Below, piece by piece: positions 25,752 to 33,898 of a stretch of 36,509 nt of DNA. Position 1 is the first letter of the stretch. Every line of letters begins with the position of its first letter. The DNA is taken from assembly GCA_021809845.1 (NCBI GenBank), contig JAJZJW010000007.1, forward strand, positions 1 to 36,509. The letters run 5' to 3'. Position numbers and translations under genes: made by a program. The stretch is from a bacterium (GTDB lineage: Bacteria > SZUA-79 > Acidulodesulfobacterales > Acidulodesulfobacteraceae). Below the pieces are notes generated by a model. That model saw nothing but the letters and a program-made list of their open reading frames with translations, was not told the DNA's origin and did no database searches.

Positions 25752-27494
25752 ATGTCGGTCAATGCTCTTTTTACTGCGGTGTCGGGTTTAAATGCCAATC
25801 AGACATATCTTGGAGTAATAGGCAATAACATTGCAAACTCCAACACGGACGGATTCAAATCATCCGACCCTATTTTTGAGAATCTTGTGAGTCAGACTAT
25901 GAGCGGAACATCAAGCTCTCAAGAGGGTCTGGGGACTAGTGTATATTCTATACAGCAGGAATTTGGTCAAGGAGCGCTGCAAACCACGTCCAATCCGCTT
26001 GATATGGCTATTGATGGAAACGGTTTTTTTATTGTGAAGGCACCTAACGGAAGTACATTTTATACGAGAAATGGACAATTTTCAGAAAATGCCAAGGGAA
26101 ATATCGTCGACCCGACAGGTAATGTAGTTCAGGGTTATCCTTTGAGTTCTTCCGGTGTTGCATCCTCAGGCTCTCCGCAGGATATAAGTCTTAATACCGG
26201 AGCGATAGCACCTAAAGCAACAGCTACTGCAACATTGACGGCGAATCTTGATTCTAATATACAGCCGCAGATCGCAACTAATACAAGCAGTACTAGTACT
26301 TTTGCAGGCTCATTTCTTACTGCTCCCGCGGTAAAAGGCTCAGATACGATTGTTGTTAAATCTGCAACCGGTTTTAGCTCTTCCAGCGGTGCAGCCGGTA
26401 ATTCAATACTTATAGGTAACGGCGATGGAAGCAATAATGCTTATACCATTAAAAGTATAACAGGGAATACGATTACGCTAAATCAGCCGCTTAGTAGTTC
26501 AGTGCTGCAAAACACGGCAGTTTCTCAAAGTACTATTAATTTAGCATCTACCGCAAGTATAGATTCTGGAAACTCAATACAAATTAATACCACAGGCAAA
26601 ACAACGTCTGCTACTTCACCTGACCCCTACCAGTTTTTAGATACGGTTGCAAGTGTTGTAACGCCTTCAACTTCTTCTACCGCCGGCACTGTAGCGTTAG
26701 AAAATGCTATGCCGTTGACTTCCGCTGGCTATACAGCCGGCGGAGCGGTTCTTGTCGGACCGCCAAGCGATTACTATTCAACTACTATAAATACTTATGA
26801 TTCGTTAGGAAACGCTTTGCCGCTAACCGTGACCTTTGCACCAAGTTCTTCAACGTCAGGCTCATGGAATGCATATTATTCCTTTAACGGAACAGCCGCT
26901 GAAAGACAGTCTCTGACTTCAACTGCTCCCGATGTTACTTTTAATTCAAGCGGTCAAATTTTGACAGGCCAATCGCTTACATTAACCGATGTTCCCCCTT
27001 ACGTTGGAACAAGTACTACTTCTACACTTCCTGACGGTGCGAAATCGCCTTTAACCATAGCACTTAATTTAAATAATCTTACTCAATATGCTGCGCCGTC
27101 TGCAACCACATCGTTTATTCAGGACGGTTATTCAACAGGAACACTAACGAGTTTTACGGTCGATAAGTCGGGAAGGATAACAGGTTTGTTCTCGAACGGA
27201 CAGACTAAATATTTATATCAGGTTGCTCTTGCAAATTTTGTAGCGCCGACAGGTTTAGTATCTGAAGGCAACAGCCTTTATTCTCAAAGCTATGCTTCAG
27301 GGCAGCCGGCAGTTGGTACTGCTCAGACCGGTAATTTCGGTTATATAACAGATTCTGCTTTGGAACAATCGAATGTTAATATATCAAGCCAGTTTACTAA
27401 TATGATAATAGCTCAGAATGCATATGTTGCGAATTCGAAGGTTTTAACCACTGAAAATGCGATGCTGACGTCTCTCGAACAGGCAGTAGCATAA
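25752..27494 (+). CDS. flgE: Flagellar hook protein FlgE
   Basis: Structural subunit of the hook. The N-terminal rod/hook motif LGVIGNNIANSNTDGFKSSD (about 21-40) and the C-terminal helix (SSQFTNMIIAQNAYVANSKVLTTENAML) are conserved, as is NPLDMAIDGNGFFIV (about 81-95). At 580 residues it is longer than the roughly 400 of enteric FlgE because of a Ser/Thr-rich central surface region (about 150-330), which is common in deltaproteobacteria-type hooks. An AGAAGGAGA sequence precedes the ATG by 8 bases, one of the best Shine-Dalgarno sites in the window. Base composition is richer in GC than neighbouring regulatory genes, as expected for a highly expressed structural gene. Confidence 0.96.
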   Translation: MSVNALFTAVSGLNANQTYLGVIGNNIANSNTDGFKSSDPIFENLVSQTMSGTSSSQEGLGTSVYSIQQEFGQGALQTTSNPLDMAIDGNGFFIVKAPNGSTFYTRNGQFSENAKGNIVDPTGNVVQGYPLSSSGVASSGSPQDISLNTGAIAPKATATATLTANLDSNIQPQIATNTSSTSTFAGSFLTAPAVKGSDTIVVKSATGFSSSSGAAGNSILIGNGDGSNNAYTIKSITGNTITLNQPLSSSVLQNTAVSQSTINLASTASIDSGNSIQINTTGKTTSATSPDPYQFLDTVASVVTPSTSSTAGTVALENAMPLTSAGYTAGGAVLVGPPSDYYSTTINTYDSLGNALPLTVTFAPSSSTSGSWNAYYSFNGTAAERQSLTSTAPDVTFNSSGQILTGQSLTLTDVPPYVGTSTTSTLPDGAKSPLTIALNLNNLTQYAAPSATTSFIQDGYSTGTLTSFTVDKSGRITGLFSNGQTKYLYQVALANFVAPTGLVSEGNSLYSQSYASGQPAVGTAQTGNFGYITDSALEQSNVNISSQFTNMIIAQNAYVANSKVLTTENAMLTSLEQAVA

Positions 27495-27585
27495 TAAATA
27501 ATATAAACAATAATATATAATATAAACAATAAACAAATATTTGTGTAGTTCGTATAGCAGTATAATCGTAATAACAAAGTCAACC

Positions 27586-27638
27586 GCCCCGCCCTAACGG
27601 ACGGGGCTTGTATCGTGAGATACAACGCCCTCATGGGC
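27586..27638 (+). other. Three consecutive GC-rich hairpins downstream of flgE (possible IS200/IS605 end)
   Basis: Hairpins follow one another without spacers. The first is at 27586-27607 (GCCCCG-CC with GG-CGGGGC, one mismatch, loop TAAC), the second at 27608-27625 (TTGTATC/GATACAA, perfect 7 bp, loop GTGA), and the third at 27627-27638 (GCCC/GGGC, loop TCAT). It is followed by AGGGTATCCGAG; the element at 24270-24396 contains the similar CGGGTATCCAGAG. No U-tract follows. This could be a transposon end, an RNA element or a transcription-attenuating structure between flgE and fliK. Confidence 0.6.
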
Positions 27639-27710
27639 AGGGTATCCGAGTTATGAATTTCTTATGAAAATATTTATCTTTAATAAATTTTGAAAATTTG
27701 AGCATGAGCA

Positions 27711-27721
27711 GGGGGGGGGGG
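27711..27721. repeat. 11-G homopolymer upstream of fliK
   Basis: A perfect run of eleven G ends 52 bases before the fliK ATG. A TATAAT sequence follows at 27731-27736. The tract lies where it could influence a promoter or leader, and G tracts of this length are prone to slippage. Confidence 0.9.
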
Positions 27722-27773
27722 AGTAGGAGATATAATAAAATAAGTGAATAAATAAATCTCCTTTTAACTAATT

Positions 27774-29990
27774 ATGACTAATTTAAATACATTATCGGCT
27801 GCAGCAGGTGTGGCCGGTTCAGTATTATCTGATGTATCGGGCGGTTCACCCGCCCTAAGTCTTTCGCTGAGCGCTCTTTCATATGCCGGAAATCCTGCGG
27901 TATCAGAATTTAGCAGCATCCTTGGCGGATTAAGCGCTTCCCTGGGGCTTACAGGTTCTTCAGAAAACGCACTCAACACCGTTGCAAATTCTTTATTTCC
28001 TGCCGATAATGCCGGTGCCGGTCAAAATAGCGGAGGTTTGTCCGCCGTTAATTCCGGTAATTCGCTGGAGGATGGTGTTAACGGCAATTCCAGCGATTCT
28101 TTAAATTACGCAATGTTGTATGCAGGAGGCAGTTTTGGCATCAACGGTGCCTTATACCCCGGCATCAATTCTCCCGGTGAAGCGCAAGTGCAGCAGTTAT
28201 CTGCAGTATCAGCAGCAAACGGTGTCGGAAATGCCGCCTTATCAGTTTCGGAAGGCAGCGCTCAACCACATAATCAATCTGGTTTAGCTTCATCGGCATC
28301 AGAAAGTAATAATAGCAGCGAAAAAAAATCTTCGCAGAATATTAACGCGCTATCGAGCAATAATGTGTTTAACACAACTCAAAACGGCGGCAATTTCTCA
28401 ATTAACCCATCTGCAGCAGCAAACGGTGATTTTAACCATGGCGGATATACCGGAAGTACAGACGGCACAAAGAGTGAAAGAAAAACAACGAAAGACTTGG
28501 CTAACCACGTTGATAACTCTCAAAAAAAACATTCCAATGCCGGTACAGATAGCGCCGATTCCGGAAGCTTATCAGTTGAGGCAAAAAAAAAGGCAGGTAT
28601 GAACAATAACGGTTCAGACAATAATAATTCGAGTGTAAATACTAACTCTGCAGGTAAATCTGCAAATAATGCAAATAAAATATCTAACCCTGATAACTAT
28701 AGCGTTGGCGCCGACCCGTCAATAAATAATAATCCGGCTAAAGCAAAAAATATTGTAGATATCGGTAAAAATTCAGGTAGCGCAGTAAACGGTAAAACAG
28801 AGGGTAAAGCCGTTAAAAAAAATTTATCCCCTTACGATTTATCGGTGTTAAATAATGAAAGCGGCAAAAAAGCCATAAATAATCTAATCGATAACAGTAA
28901 TACTAATACTTCATATTCGGCTAAGAACGCCCATAGCAGCATTGTTGTCAACAGGAGTATAGACAACACTTTTCAAAATCAAGCTCACGGAAATAAAAAT
29001 AATATAAATATAAATGCCAAAAATAATAATAATGAAAGCAATAGCAGTTCAAATCTTGCCGTGTTAAATAAAAATGCAAAAGATGCCTATGCAGCCTTTG
29101 AAAAGGTTATAGGAAACGGAAATAACGGCGGGAATAGCGTAAACGCCGCTCAAAGAGTTGGAAACGGCGCAAATTCATCGGATAAACCTCAGCAGATGCA
29201 ACAATCAGCGCAACTGGGAAAGAGCAGTAAAGAATTATCTATCCTTGCTGCAGATTATCTGAACAGCGGCACATCGGAATCAGATAATTTAATTTCAAGC
29301 GGAAGCAAAAGTGAAAAATTAACATTCTCAGATGCCAATGAGGCAGGACTTAATAATACTTTAAACGACGGACTTTTTCGGTTCTCCGGTTCTTTAAACG
29401 GCGGCAGCGCAGCACGAAACGAAAGCGGCGCCGGCGCCGGTTCTAATTTTTCTAATGAATTTTCTGCAAGTTTGAACAACGATATAAATAACGACGGAAG
29501 CGGCGGTTCAAGTCCTGTTTCTCTCACAGCAAGCACGTTGTCTGTTATGCTTAAAAAAAATATGCAATCGGCTGTGATAACATTAAAACCGGCTTCGCTC
29601 GGCAGCATTAAAATTAATCTTTCTATTACCGGGGCAGAAGGCGGCGGTGGAACAAACAATTTAAATAAATTAATAGCTGTTAATATTTTGACGCAGACCG
29701 ATGAAGCAAAAAATATGCTGCAGTCTTCTTCGTCAAATTTGACAGATGCTCTTAAAAATCAAGGGTTTACGTCTATAAATTTAAACATAAGTTCAGGATT
29801 TAACAACGGTGACGGAAACGGAGCGCAGTCTTTTGCCGACAATGCTGCCAATAACCGCAAAAATTATGCCTCTTCTTCAAACAGGGGATATGCAAAAGCT
29901 GACGGCGGCAGCCTATCCGGCGGAACAATTGATGGCGGCGGAGTATCGCCTCTCAGGCGCGGAAATTCCGTTATAGATTATTTTGTTTAA
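27774..29990 (+). CDS. fliK: Flagellar hook-length control protein FliK
   Basis: Exported molecular ruler that ends hook growth by switching export specificity. The C-terminal domain (about residues 585-700) matches the Flg_hook domain: SAVITLKPASLGSIKINLSI, then LIAVNILTQTDEAKNMLQSS and LTDALKNQGFTSINLNIS. The first 580 residues are low-complexity, rich in Asn, Ser, Gly and Ala, as is typical for the disordered ruler part, but at 738 residues it is much longer than the enteric form (about 400). By the ruler model this would fit a long hook and the enlarged FlgE. It follows flgE after a gap with hairpins and a G tract. No Shine-Dalgarno is seen. Confidence 0.88.
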   Translation: MTNLNTLSAAAGVAGSVLSDVSGGSPALSLSLSALSYAGNPAVSEFSSILGGLSASLGLTGSSENALNTVANSLFPADNAGAGQNSGGLSAVNSGNSLEDGVNGNSSDSLNYAMLYAGGSFGINGALYPGINSPGEAQVQQLSAVSAANGVGNAALSVSEGSAQPHNQSGLASSASESNNSSEKKSSQNINALSSNNVFNTTQNGGNFSINPSAAANGDFNHGGYTGSTDGTKSERKTTKDLANHVDNSQKKHSNAGTDSADSGSLSVEAKKKAGMNNNGSDNNNSSVNTNSAGKSANNANKISNPDNYSVGADPSINNNPAKAKNIVDIGKNSGSAVNGKTEGKAVKKNLSPYDLSVLNNESGKKAINNLIDNSNTNTSYSAKNAHSSIVVNRSIDNTFQNQAHGNKNNININAKNNNNESNSSSNLAVLNKNAKDAYAAFEKVIGNGNNGGNSVNAAQRVGNGANSSDKPQQMQQSAQLGKSSKELSILAADYLNSGTSESDNLISSGSKSEKLTFSDANEAGLNNTLNDGLFRFSGSLNGGSAARNESGAGAGSNFSNEFSASLNNDINNDGSGGSSPVSLTASTLSVMLKKNMQSAVITLKPASLGSIKINLSITGAEGGGGTNNLNKLIAVNILTQTDEAKNMLQSSSSNLTDALKNQGFTSINLNISSGFNNGDGNGAQSFADNAANNRKNYASSSNRGYAKADGGSLSGGTIDGGGVSPLRRGNSVIDYFV

Positions 29991-30069
29991 CTTAAGCATA
30001 TGTCATAATATAATATAAAATAATATATAACAAATAAAACAATAGCTCGCTAATAAAACTTATAATGCC

Positions 30070-30507
30070 ATGCCGTTCAAATTTGAAAATCTTTTAGCCT
30101 ACAGAAAATTAATTGAAAATAAACTTTATGTAGAGTTTTCCAAGGTTCAGACGGAATATATGCAGATTAATCTGACTATAAATAATATTAAAAATAAAAT
30201 AGAAAGCTATAAGTCTAATTATCCGAAAAGTACTGCGGCTATAGCATCTATCACTGATTTTACCATGCTGGAAAGCGGATATAACGGGTTAATAAGCGTC
30301 TTAAATCAAACCCTCAAAGAAAAAGATATAATAGAGAAAGAGCTGGAGAAAAAAAGGCAGGCTCTCTTAAAATCTAAAATAGAATTTGAAAAAATCAATA
30401 AATTAAAAGAAAAATATCTTGCAATAGATAAATTGAAGTTAATCAAAAAAGAAGAAATTATTTTGGATGATTTAACTTCAAATAAATATAATTCTAATCG
30501 AAACTGA
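30070..30507 (+). CDS. fliJ: Flagellar export chaperone FliJ
   Basis: A 145-residue, almost wholly coiled-coil protein beginning MPFKFENLLAYRKLIENKLYVEF, the typical FliJ start (F-x-x-LL-x-x-R). FliJ is the central stalk of the FliI export ATPase ring and an escort for export chaperones. Long heptad-like helices at about 10-55 and 80-135 fit. It lies 80 bases after fliK and upstream of motE, a normal FliJ neighbourhood except that fliI is missing. A second ATG five bases upstream is out of frame. No Shine-Dalgarno is visible. Confidence 0.85.
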   Translation: MPFKFENLLAYRKLIENKLYVEFSKVQTEYMQINLTINNIKNKIESYKSNYPKSTAAIASITDFTMLESGYNGLISVLNQTLKEKDIIEKELEKKRQALLKSKIEFEKINKLKEKYLAIDKLKLIKKEEIILDDLTSNKYNSNRN

Positions 30508-30562
30508 ATAATTATCGACATTTAATCTAAAATATCTAAATTTATATATTATTTATTTAACT

Positions 30563-31030
30563 ATGAAAAAAAGCAGGTTGAGCAGATATGCTTTATATAT
30601 CCCTTTTTTAATTAAACAAATTTTAAGCAGGCATGCACCTTTTTTTTATTCTTTTTTATTTATATTTTTATTGCTTTTTTTGTTTCAGTTTTATTTTAAC
30701 GCCGGAAATGTTTACGCATCTAAGCTAACAGCAGAGCAGTCTAAAATGCAGATTTTAAAAGAGCAGATTAAAACTGAATTGAAAAAATTAAAAACCATTG
30801 AAGCTAAAATAAGCACAGTAAAAGCTCTTAAAAAATCTAGAGTTAAAAGTCTCATCACAATATATTCATCTATGAGTCCTAAAAAAGCTGCGGCTATTTT
30901 ACCGCATATAAATAAAGAACTGGCAATTTATATCCTTTCTAATATGAATCCTAAAACCGCATCTTCAATTATTTCTCGTATGAAAACCAAATCGGCAATT
31001 TTTTTTACTAATAGTATAGCCGGAAAGTAA
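30563..31030 (+). CDS. motE: MotE-like protein (MgtE N-terminal-like domain)
   Basis: The N-terminal signal or anchor helix (about 27-50; a highly hydrophobic FLFIFLLLFLFQF run) ends near NVYAS. A coiled coil (about 55-90) follows, then an MgtE-N-like helical repeat (YSSMSPKKAAAILPHINKEL, then ILSNMNPKTASSIISRM). This architecture is that of MotE, a periplasmic protein found beside fliJ or fliK and known in rhizobia as a chaperone of the motility protein MotC. The C-terminus is short. It is 55 bases after fliJ, and no Shine-Dalgarno is seen. The name reflects domain architecture; function in this lineage is inferred. Confidence 0.8.
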   Translation: MKKSRLSRYALYIPFLIKQILSRHAPFFYSFLFIFLLLFLFQFYFNAGNVYASKLTAEQSKMQILKEQIKTELKKLKTIEAKISTVKALKKSRVKSLITIYSSMSPKKAAAILPHINKELAIYILSNMNPKTASSIISRMKTKSAIFFTNSIAGK

Positions 31031-31220
31031 TTAAGCAGAATAACAGAATAATTGTTGTCAAAAATATGACGTTTTTTCCTTTAAATATTTTTAACCCTCT
31101 CCATCTTTTCAATCTTTATAATTTTTTAATCTTTTTTATTAATCTAATCAATAAATCTGTCATATGTTTCTTCTTTTATTTACCCAACTTGTTTTACTAT
31201 GGAGGCTAACTCTTGAGAAG

Positions 31221-31236
31221 TGGCATAGTTATTGCT
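31221..31236 (+). promoter_or_regulatory. Sigma-54 promoter of the fliL operon
   Basis: TGGCATAGTTATTGCT has GG and GC separated by 10 bases and the TTGC -12 box. The predicted start is about 31247, giving fliL a leader of about 250 nt that includes the 29-bp repeat array. Confidence 0.87.
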
Positions 31237-31351
31237 TATATACTTAGAAAGTCATTCACTTAACTTTGAATAACTTTAGTGCCCCTTCTGTGAAAATTAT
31301 AGGATTGGGTGCGGCAGCCTAAATAATTGACAGCAGTTCACATTTATTTTA

Positions 31352-31452
31352 TTATATTATTACTATTTATATTTATTTAGTTATATTATTACTATTTATA
31401 TTTATTTAGTTATATTATTACTATTTATATTTATTTAGTTATATTATTACTA
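31352..31452 (+). repeat. 29-bp tandem repeat in the fliL leader
   Basis: Three identical 29-base units (31352-31380, 31381-31409, 31410-31438) and about half of a fourth. It is pure A/T apart from one C and one G per unit. It lies between the sigma-54 promoter and the fliL Shine-Dalgarno. Confidence 0.95.
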
Positions 31453-31495
31453 TCCATTACTACTATATTGTTATTTCAAGGAGGAATTGCAAATA

Positions 31496-32038
31496 ATGGC
31501 TGAAAAAAAGCAAACAGATAATAAAGAGCTGGGCGGAGAAGATGCTGAATTATCATCTATAGCCGGCTTAGATTCTAAAAAAATTAAAAAAAAATCCGGA
31601 TTAAAAAAAATTATATTTGTAATAGCTCCTTTATTAGCTTTGCTGGGCGGCGGGTTTGCAGCTTATCATTTTATTTTAGCTAAACATTCCGGCAAACTTG
31701 TAAAAAACGCTATAAACGTTAGAAAAAATGTTACGCCCGGACCCATGGTAGAGCTTAAACCTTTTCTGACAAATCTTGCAAACAAAAATTCTTCAAGCTA
31801 TGTTAAAGCTTCTATAACCGTGGAGCTGAAACAAGGCGGAAATGCTTCGCTTTTTAAACAACTTACCCCTCAAATAAGAAATAGCATAATTATGATATTA
31901 AGCTCAAAAACGTCGCACGAAATTAACACCCCGGCAGGAATGACCGCCTTAAGACATCAGATTGTAAGAAGTCTTAATAGAATTTTAGGACAAGGACAAG
32001 TAGTAAGTGTTTATTTTAATAATTATTTAGTGCAGTAA
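31496..32038 (+). CDS. fliL: Flagellar basal-body-associated protein FliL
   Basis: Single-pass inner-membrane protein that encircles and supports stator units. It has a Lys-rich cytoplasmic N-terminus, one transmembrane helix (KIIFVIAPLLALLGGGFAAY), then a periplasmic FliL domain with MVELKPFLTNLAN and the C-terminal NRILGQGQVVSVYFNNYLVQ. I choose ATG 31496 because AAGGAGG (31478-31484) lies 11 bases upstream; an in-frame TTG at 31487 is only two bases from that site. Length of 180 residues is normal. It is first gene of the C-ring/export-gate unit. Confidence 0.95.
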   Translation: MAEKKQTDNKELGGEDAELSSIAGLDSKKIKKKSGLKKIIFVIAPLLALLGGGFAAYHFILAKHSGKLVKNAINVRKNVTPGPMVELKPFLTNLANKNSSSYVKASITVELKQGGNASLFKQLTPQIRNSIIMILSSKTSHEINTPAGMTALRHQIVRSLNRILGQGQVVSVYFNNYLVQ

Positions 32039-32205
32039 TTTAAGTAAAATAAAGGATAACCGTATGTATATTTAGTTAATTAATTGACTAGACTAATTAA
32101 TTAACTAACTAAATACAAAATGAATGATTTAAAAATTATTAATTTAGTTACTAACTCATTAAATAAATAACTATCTAATCAAACTAAATTTAATCAAATT
32201 ATTTT
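32039..32205. other. AT-rich fliL-fliM spacer
   Basis: Contains a TTAATTAATTGACTAGACTAATTAATTAA-like inverted repeat at about 32074-32103 with additional ttaactaact phrases. No gene and no sigma-54 site. fliM is probably transcribed from the fliL promoter. Confidence 0.5.
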
Positions 32206-33207
32206 ATGGCTGATGTCTTATCACAGGAAGAGGTTAATGCGCTATTAAGAGGTATATCCTCAGGGGCTATAGAGGCAGAAAAAAAACCTGAACAGCAGGG
32301 CGGCGTCAGAAGCTACGACCTTACCTCGCAAGATAGAATAGTCCGCGGCAGAATGCCTACGCTTGAAATTATCAATGAAAGATTTGCAAGACTCTTACGG
32401 AATGATTTGACTTCAACGTTAAGGAAAGTTGCCGAAGTAACGTGGACATCCGTAGATATGCAAAAATTTGGAGAATTTTTAAAAAATATACCACTGCCTA
32501 CAAGTCTCACTATTTTTAAGATGCCGCCGCTCCGCGGATTCGGTATATTTGTTCTTGATGCAAGGCTTGTTTATAATCTTATTGATATTTTTTTTGGCGG
32601 CAATACCGACCTTCATGTTAAAGTTGAAGGCAGGGATTTTTCTCCAATAGAAAACAGACTTATAAAAAAAATTATAGATATGGCATTTGCTGATATTACA
32701 GAGGCATGGAAACCTGTAAGCCCTGTCGAACTTGAATTTCAGAGAAGTGAAATTAATCCCCAGTTTGCCACTATAGTTACCCCTACCGAAGTAGTTATAG
32801 TAAACAGATTTGAAGTTGATATCGAAGGTGCTGTTTCAAGATTTATGATATGTCTGCCATATTCGATGATTGAACCTGTTAAAGAAAAATTATACAGCGG
32901 TTTTCAGAGCGAACAGCTGGAAGTTGATTCCAGATGGATAGAAAGATTTAAAGCAAGACTGGAAGAGTCTGAGCTTAATTTGAGCGTTGAACTTGGCAGA
33001 ACAGAAATTAAGACAAGAGATTTTTTAAATATAAAAGAAGGTGACGTTCTTGTTTTAGACAAACAGACTGTCGAACCTTTAATTGTGCGGGTGGAAAATA
33101 TTCCTAAATATCTAGCTTATCCTGGCAAAATGCAAAATCAACTCGCGGTAAAATTAATTTCATCTATTCCATTAGAAAAAGAGGGGTACTACGATGAGTC
33201 AGACTGA
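32206..33207 (+). CDS. fliM: Flagellar motor switch protein FliM
   Basis: C-ring component that binds phospho-CheY and FliG. The N-terminal CheY-binding motif LSQEEVNALL (5-14) is present. A middle CheC-like domain follows (FGIFVLDARLVYNLIDIFFGG), and then the C-terminal SpoA domain (ELNLSVELGRTEIKTRDFLNIKEGDVLVLD). Length of 333 residues is normal. The 3' end overlaps fliN by 14 bases, implying translational coupling. No Shine-Dalgarno is visible before this ATG, unlike fliL and fliN. Confidence 0.97.
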   Translation: MADVLSQEEVNALLRGISSGAIEAEKKPEQQGGVRSYDLTSQDRIVRGRMPTLEIINERFARLLRNDLTSTLRKVAEVTWTSVDMQKFGEFLKNIPLPTSLTIFKMPPLRGFGIFVLDARLVYNLIDIFFGGNTDLHVKVEGRDFSPIENRLIKKIIDMAFADITEAWKPVSPVELEFQRSEINPQFATIVTPTEVVIVNRFEVDIEGAVSRFMICLPYSMIEPVKEKLYSGFQSEQLEVDSRWIERFKARLEESELNLSVELGRTEIKTRDFLNIKEGDVLVLDKQTVEPLIVRVENIPKYLAYPGKMQNQLAVKLISSIPLEKEGYYDESD

Positions 33208-33898
33208 ACAGCAGACAGAAGAAGAAAATAAAAAAACAGGTAAAACATCAGGGTTGCCGTTGGAACAGACCGAGCCGTCTTCAGAAAATAAAAATTATCA
33301 AGGAGAAGAAACAGAAAAAGAAAATAAAGATGAAGATGAAGATGATAATATTTCATGGGACGATGCTTTTTTAGAAGAAGCAAAAGCGGGGTCAGGAACG
33401 GAATCAGCTGCCGATGCTGATATTGCAGAAACCTCGGAGACCCAAAAAAGCGGAGACGCAGCGTACGGCGGCGCCGAAGACACAGCTAAGCATAATAACG
33501 GAAGCAATTCAGTAACAGAAAGTATTAATAAAAACGAAAAGTCCGCATCGGTTTCGGAATCAGCCTCTAATAAAAATAAATTTAACGTAAAAAAAGTCGA
33601 GTTTGCGTCTTTTGACGTAAATGATAAAACTGCAGAGCCGCCAAAAAATCTTGATTTTATTCTCGATATACCTCTCAGTATATCTGTCGAATTAGGCAGG
33701 ACGAAAATGGTTATAAACGATATGCTTCAGCTTGGACAGGGCTCTGTATTAGAACTTGATAAACTGGCAGGGGAACCTTTAGAAGTTTATGTTAACAATA
33801 AACTGATGGCAAAAGGTGAAGTTGTTCTTGTCAATGACAAATTTGGCGTCAGATTAACTGATATAATTAGTCCGGTAGAAAGGGTTCAGAAATTATGA
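33194..33898 (+). CDS. fliN: Flagellar motor switch protein FliN with long acidic N-terminus
   Basis: The C-terminal SpoA domain (about 150-234) is canonical FliN: DIPLSISVELGRTKMVINDM, then LGQGSVLELDKLAGEPLEVY and GEVVLVNDKFGVRLTDI. It completes the C-ring with FliM and docks FliH. The N-terminal 145 residues are acidic and low in complexity (Glu, Lys, Ser, Asn), including ISWDDAFLEEAK (about 53-64), which resembles the MWADALAEQ-type helix in front of some FliN domains. A GAGGGG sequence lies 7 bases before the ATG. The start overlaps fliM, and the stop overlaps fliO by four bases. Confidence 0.95.
   Translation: MSQTEQQTEEENKKTGKTSGLPLEQTEPSSENKNYQGEETEKENKDEDEDDNISWDDAFLEEAKAGSGTESAADADIAETSETQKSGDAAYGGAEDTAKHNNGSNSVTESINKNEKSASVSESASNKNKFNVKKVEFASFDVNDKTAEPPKNLDFILDIPLSISVELGRTKMVINDMLQLGQGSVLELDKLAGEPLEVYVNNKLMAKGEVVLVNDKFGVRLTDIISPVERVQKL

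Larger units (their letters stand above)
31031..31486. other. 456-base non-coding gap between motE and fliL
   Basis: In order it holds a pyrimidine-rich stretch (31060-31190), a 22-base motif shared with the cysS-trm112 gap (31196-31217), a sigma-54 promoter (31221-31236), a moderately GC-rich stretch (about 31280-31320) and a 29-bp tandem repeat (31352-31452). I found no protein-coding frame with family similarity. It is the break between the hook transcription unit and the C-ring/export-gate unit. Confidence 0.7.

Noticed and set aside
27560-27660. Rho-independent terminator for flgE
   Set aside because: The hairpins are strong but no T-run follows any of them, so a classic intrinsic terminator is not supported; kept as a structured element of unknown role.
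31198-31215. Tiny frame MEANS-stop just upstream of the fliL sigma-54 promoter, and an 11-codon frame at 2096-2131
   Set aside because: Both lie in the shared repeat motif; one precedes the predicted transcription start and neither has a ribosome binding site.
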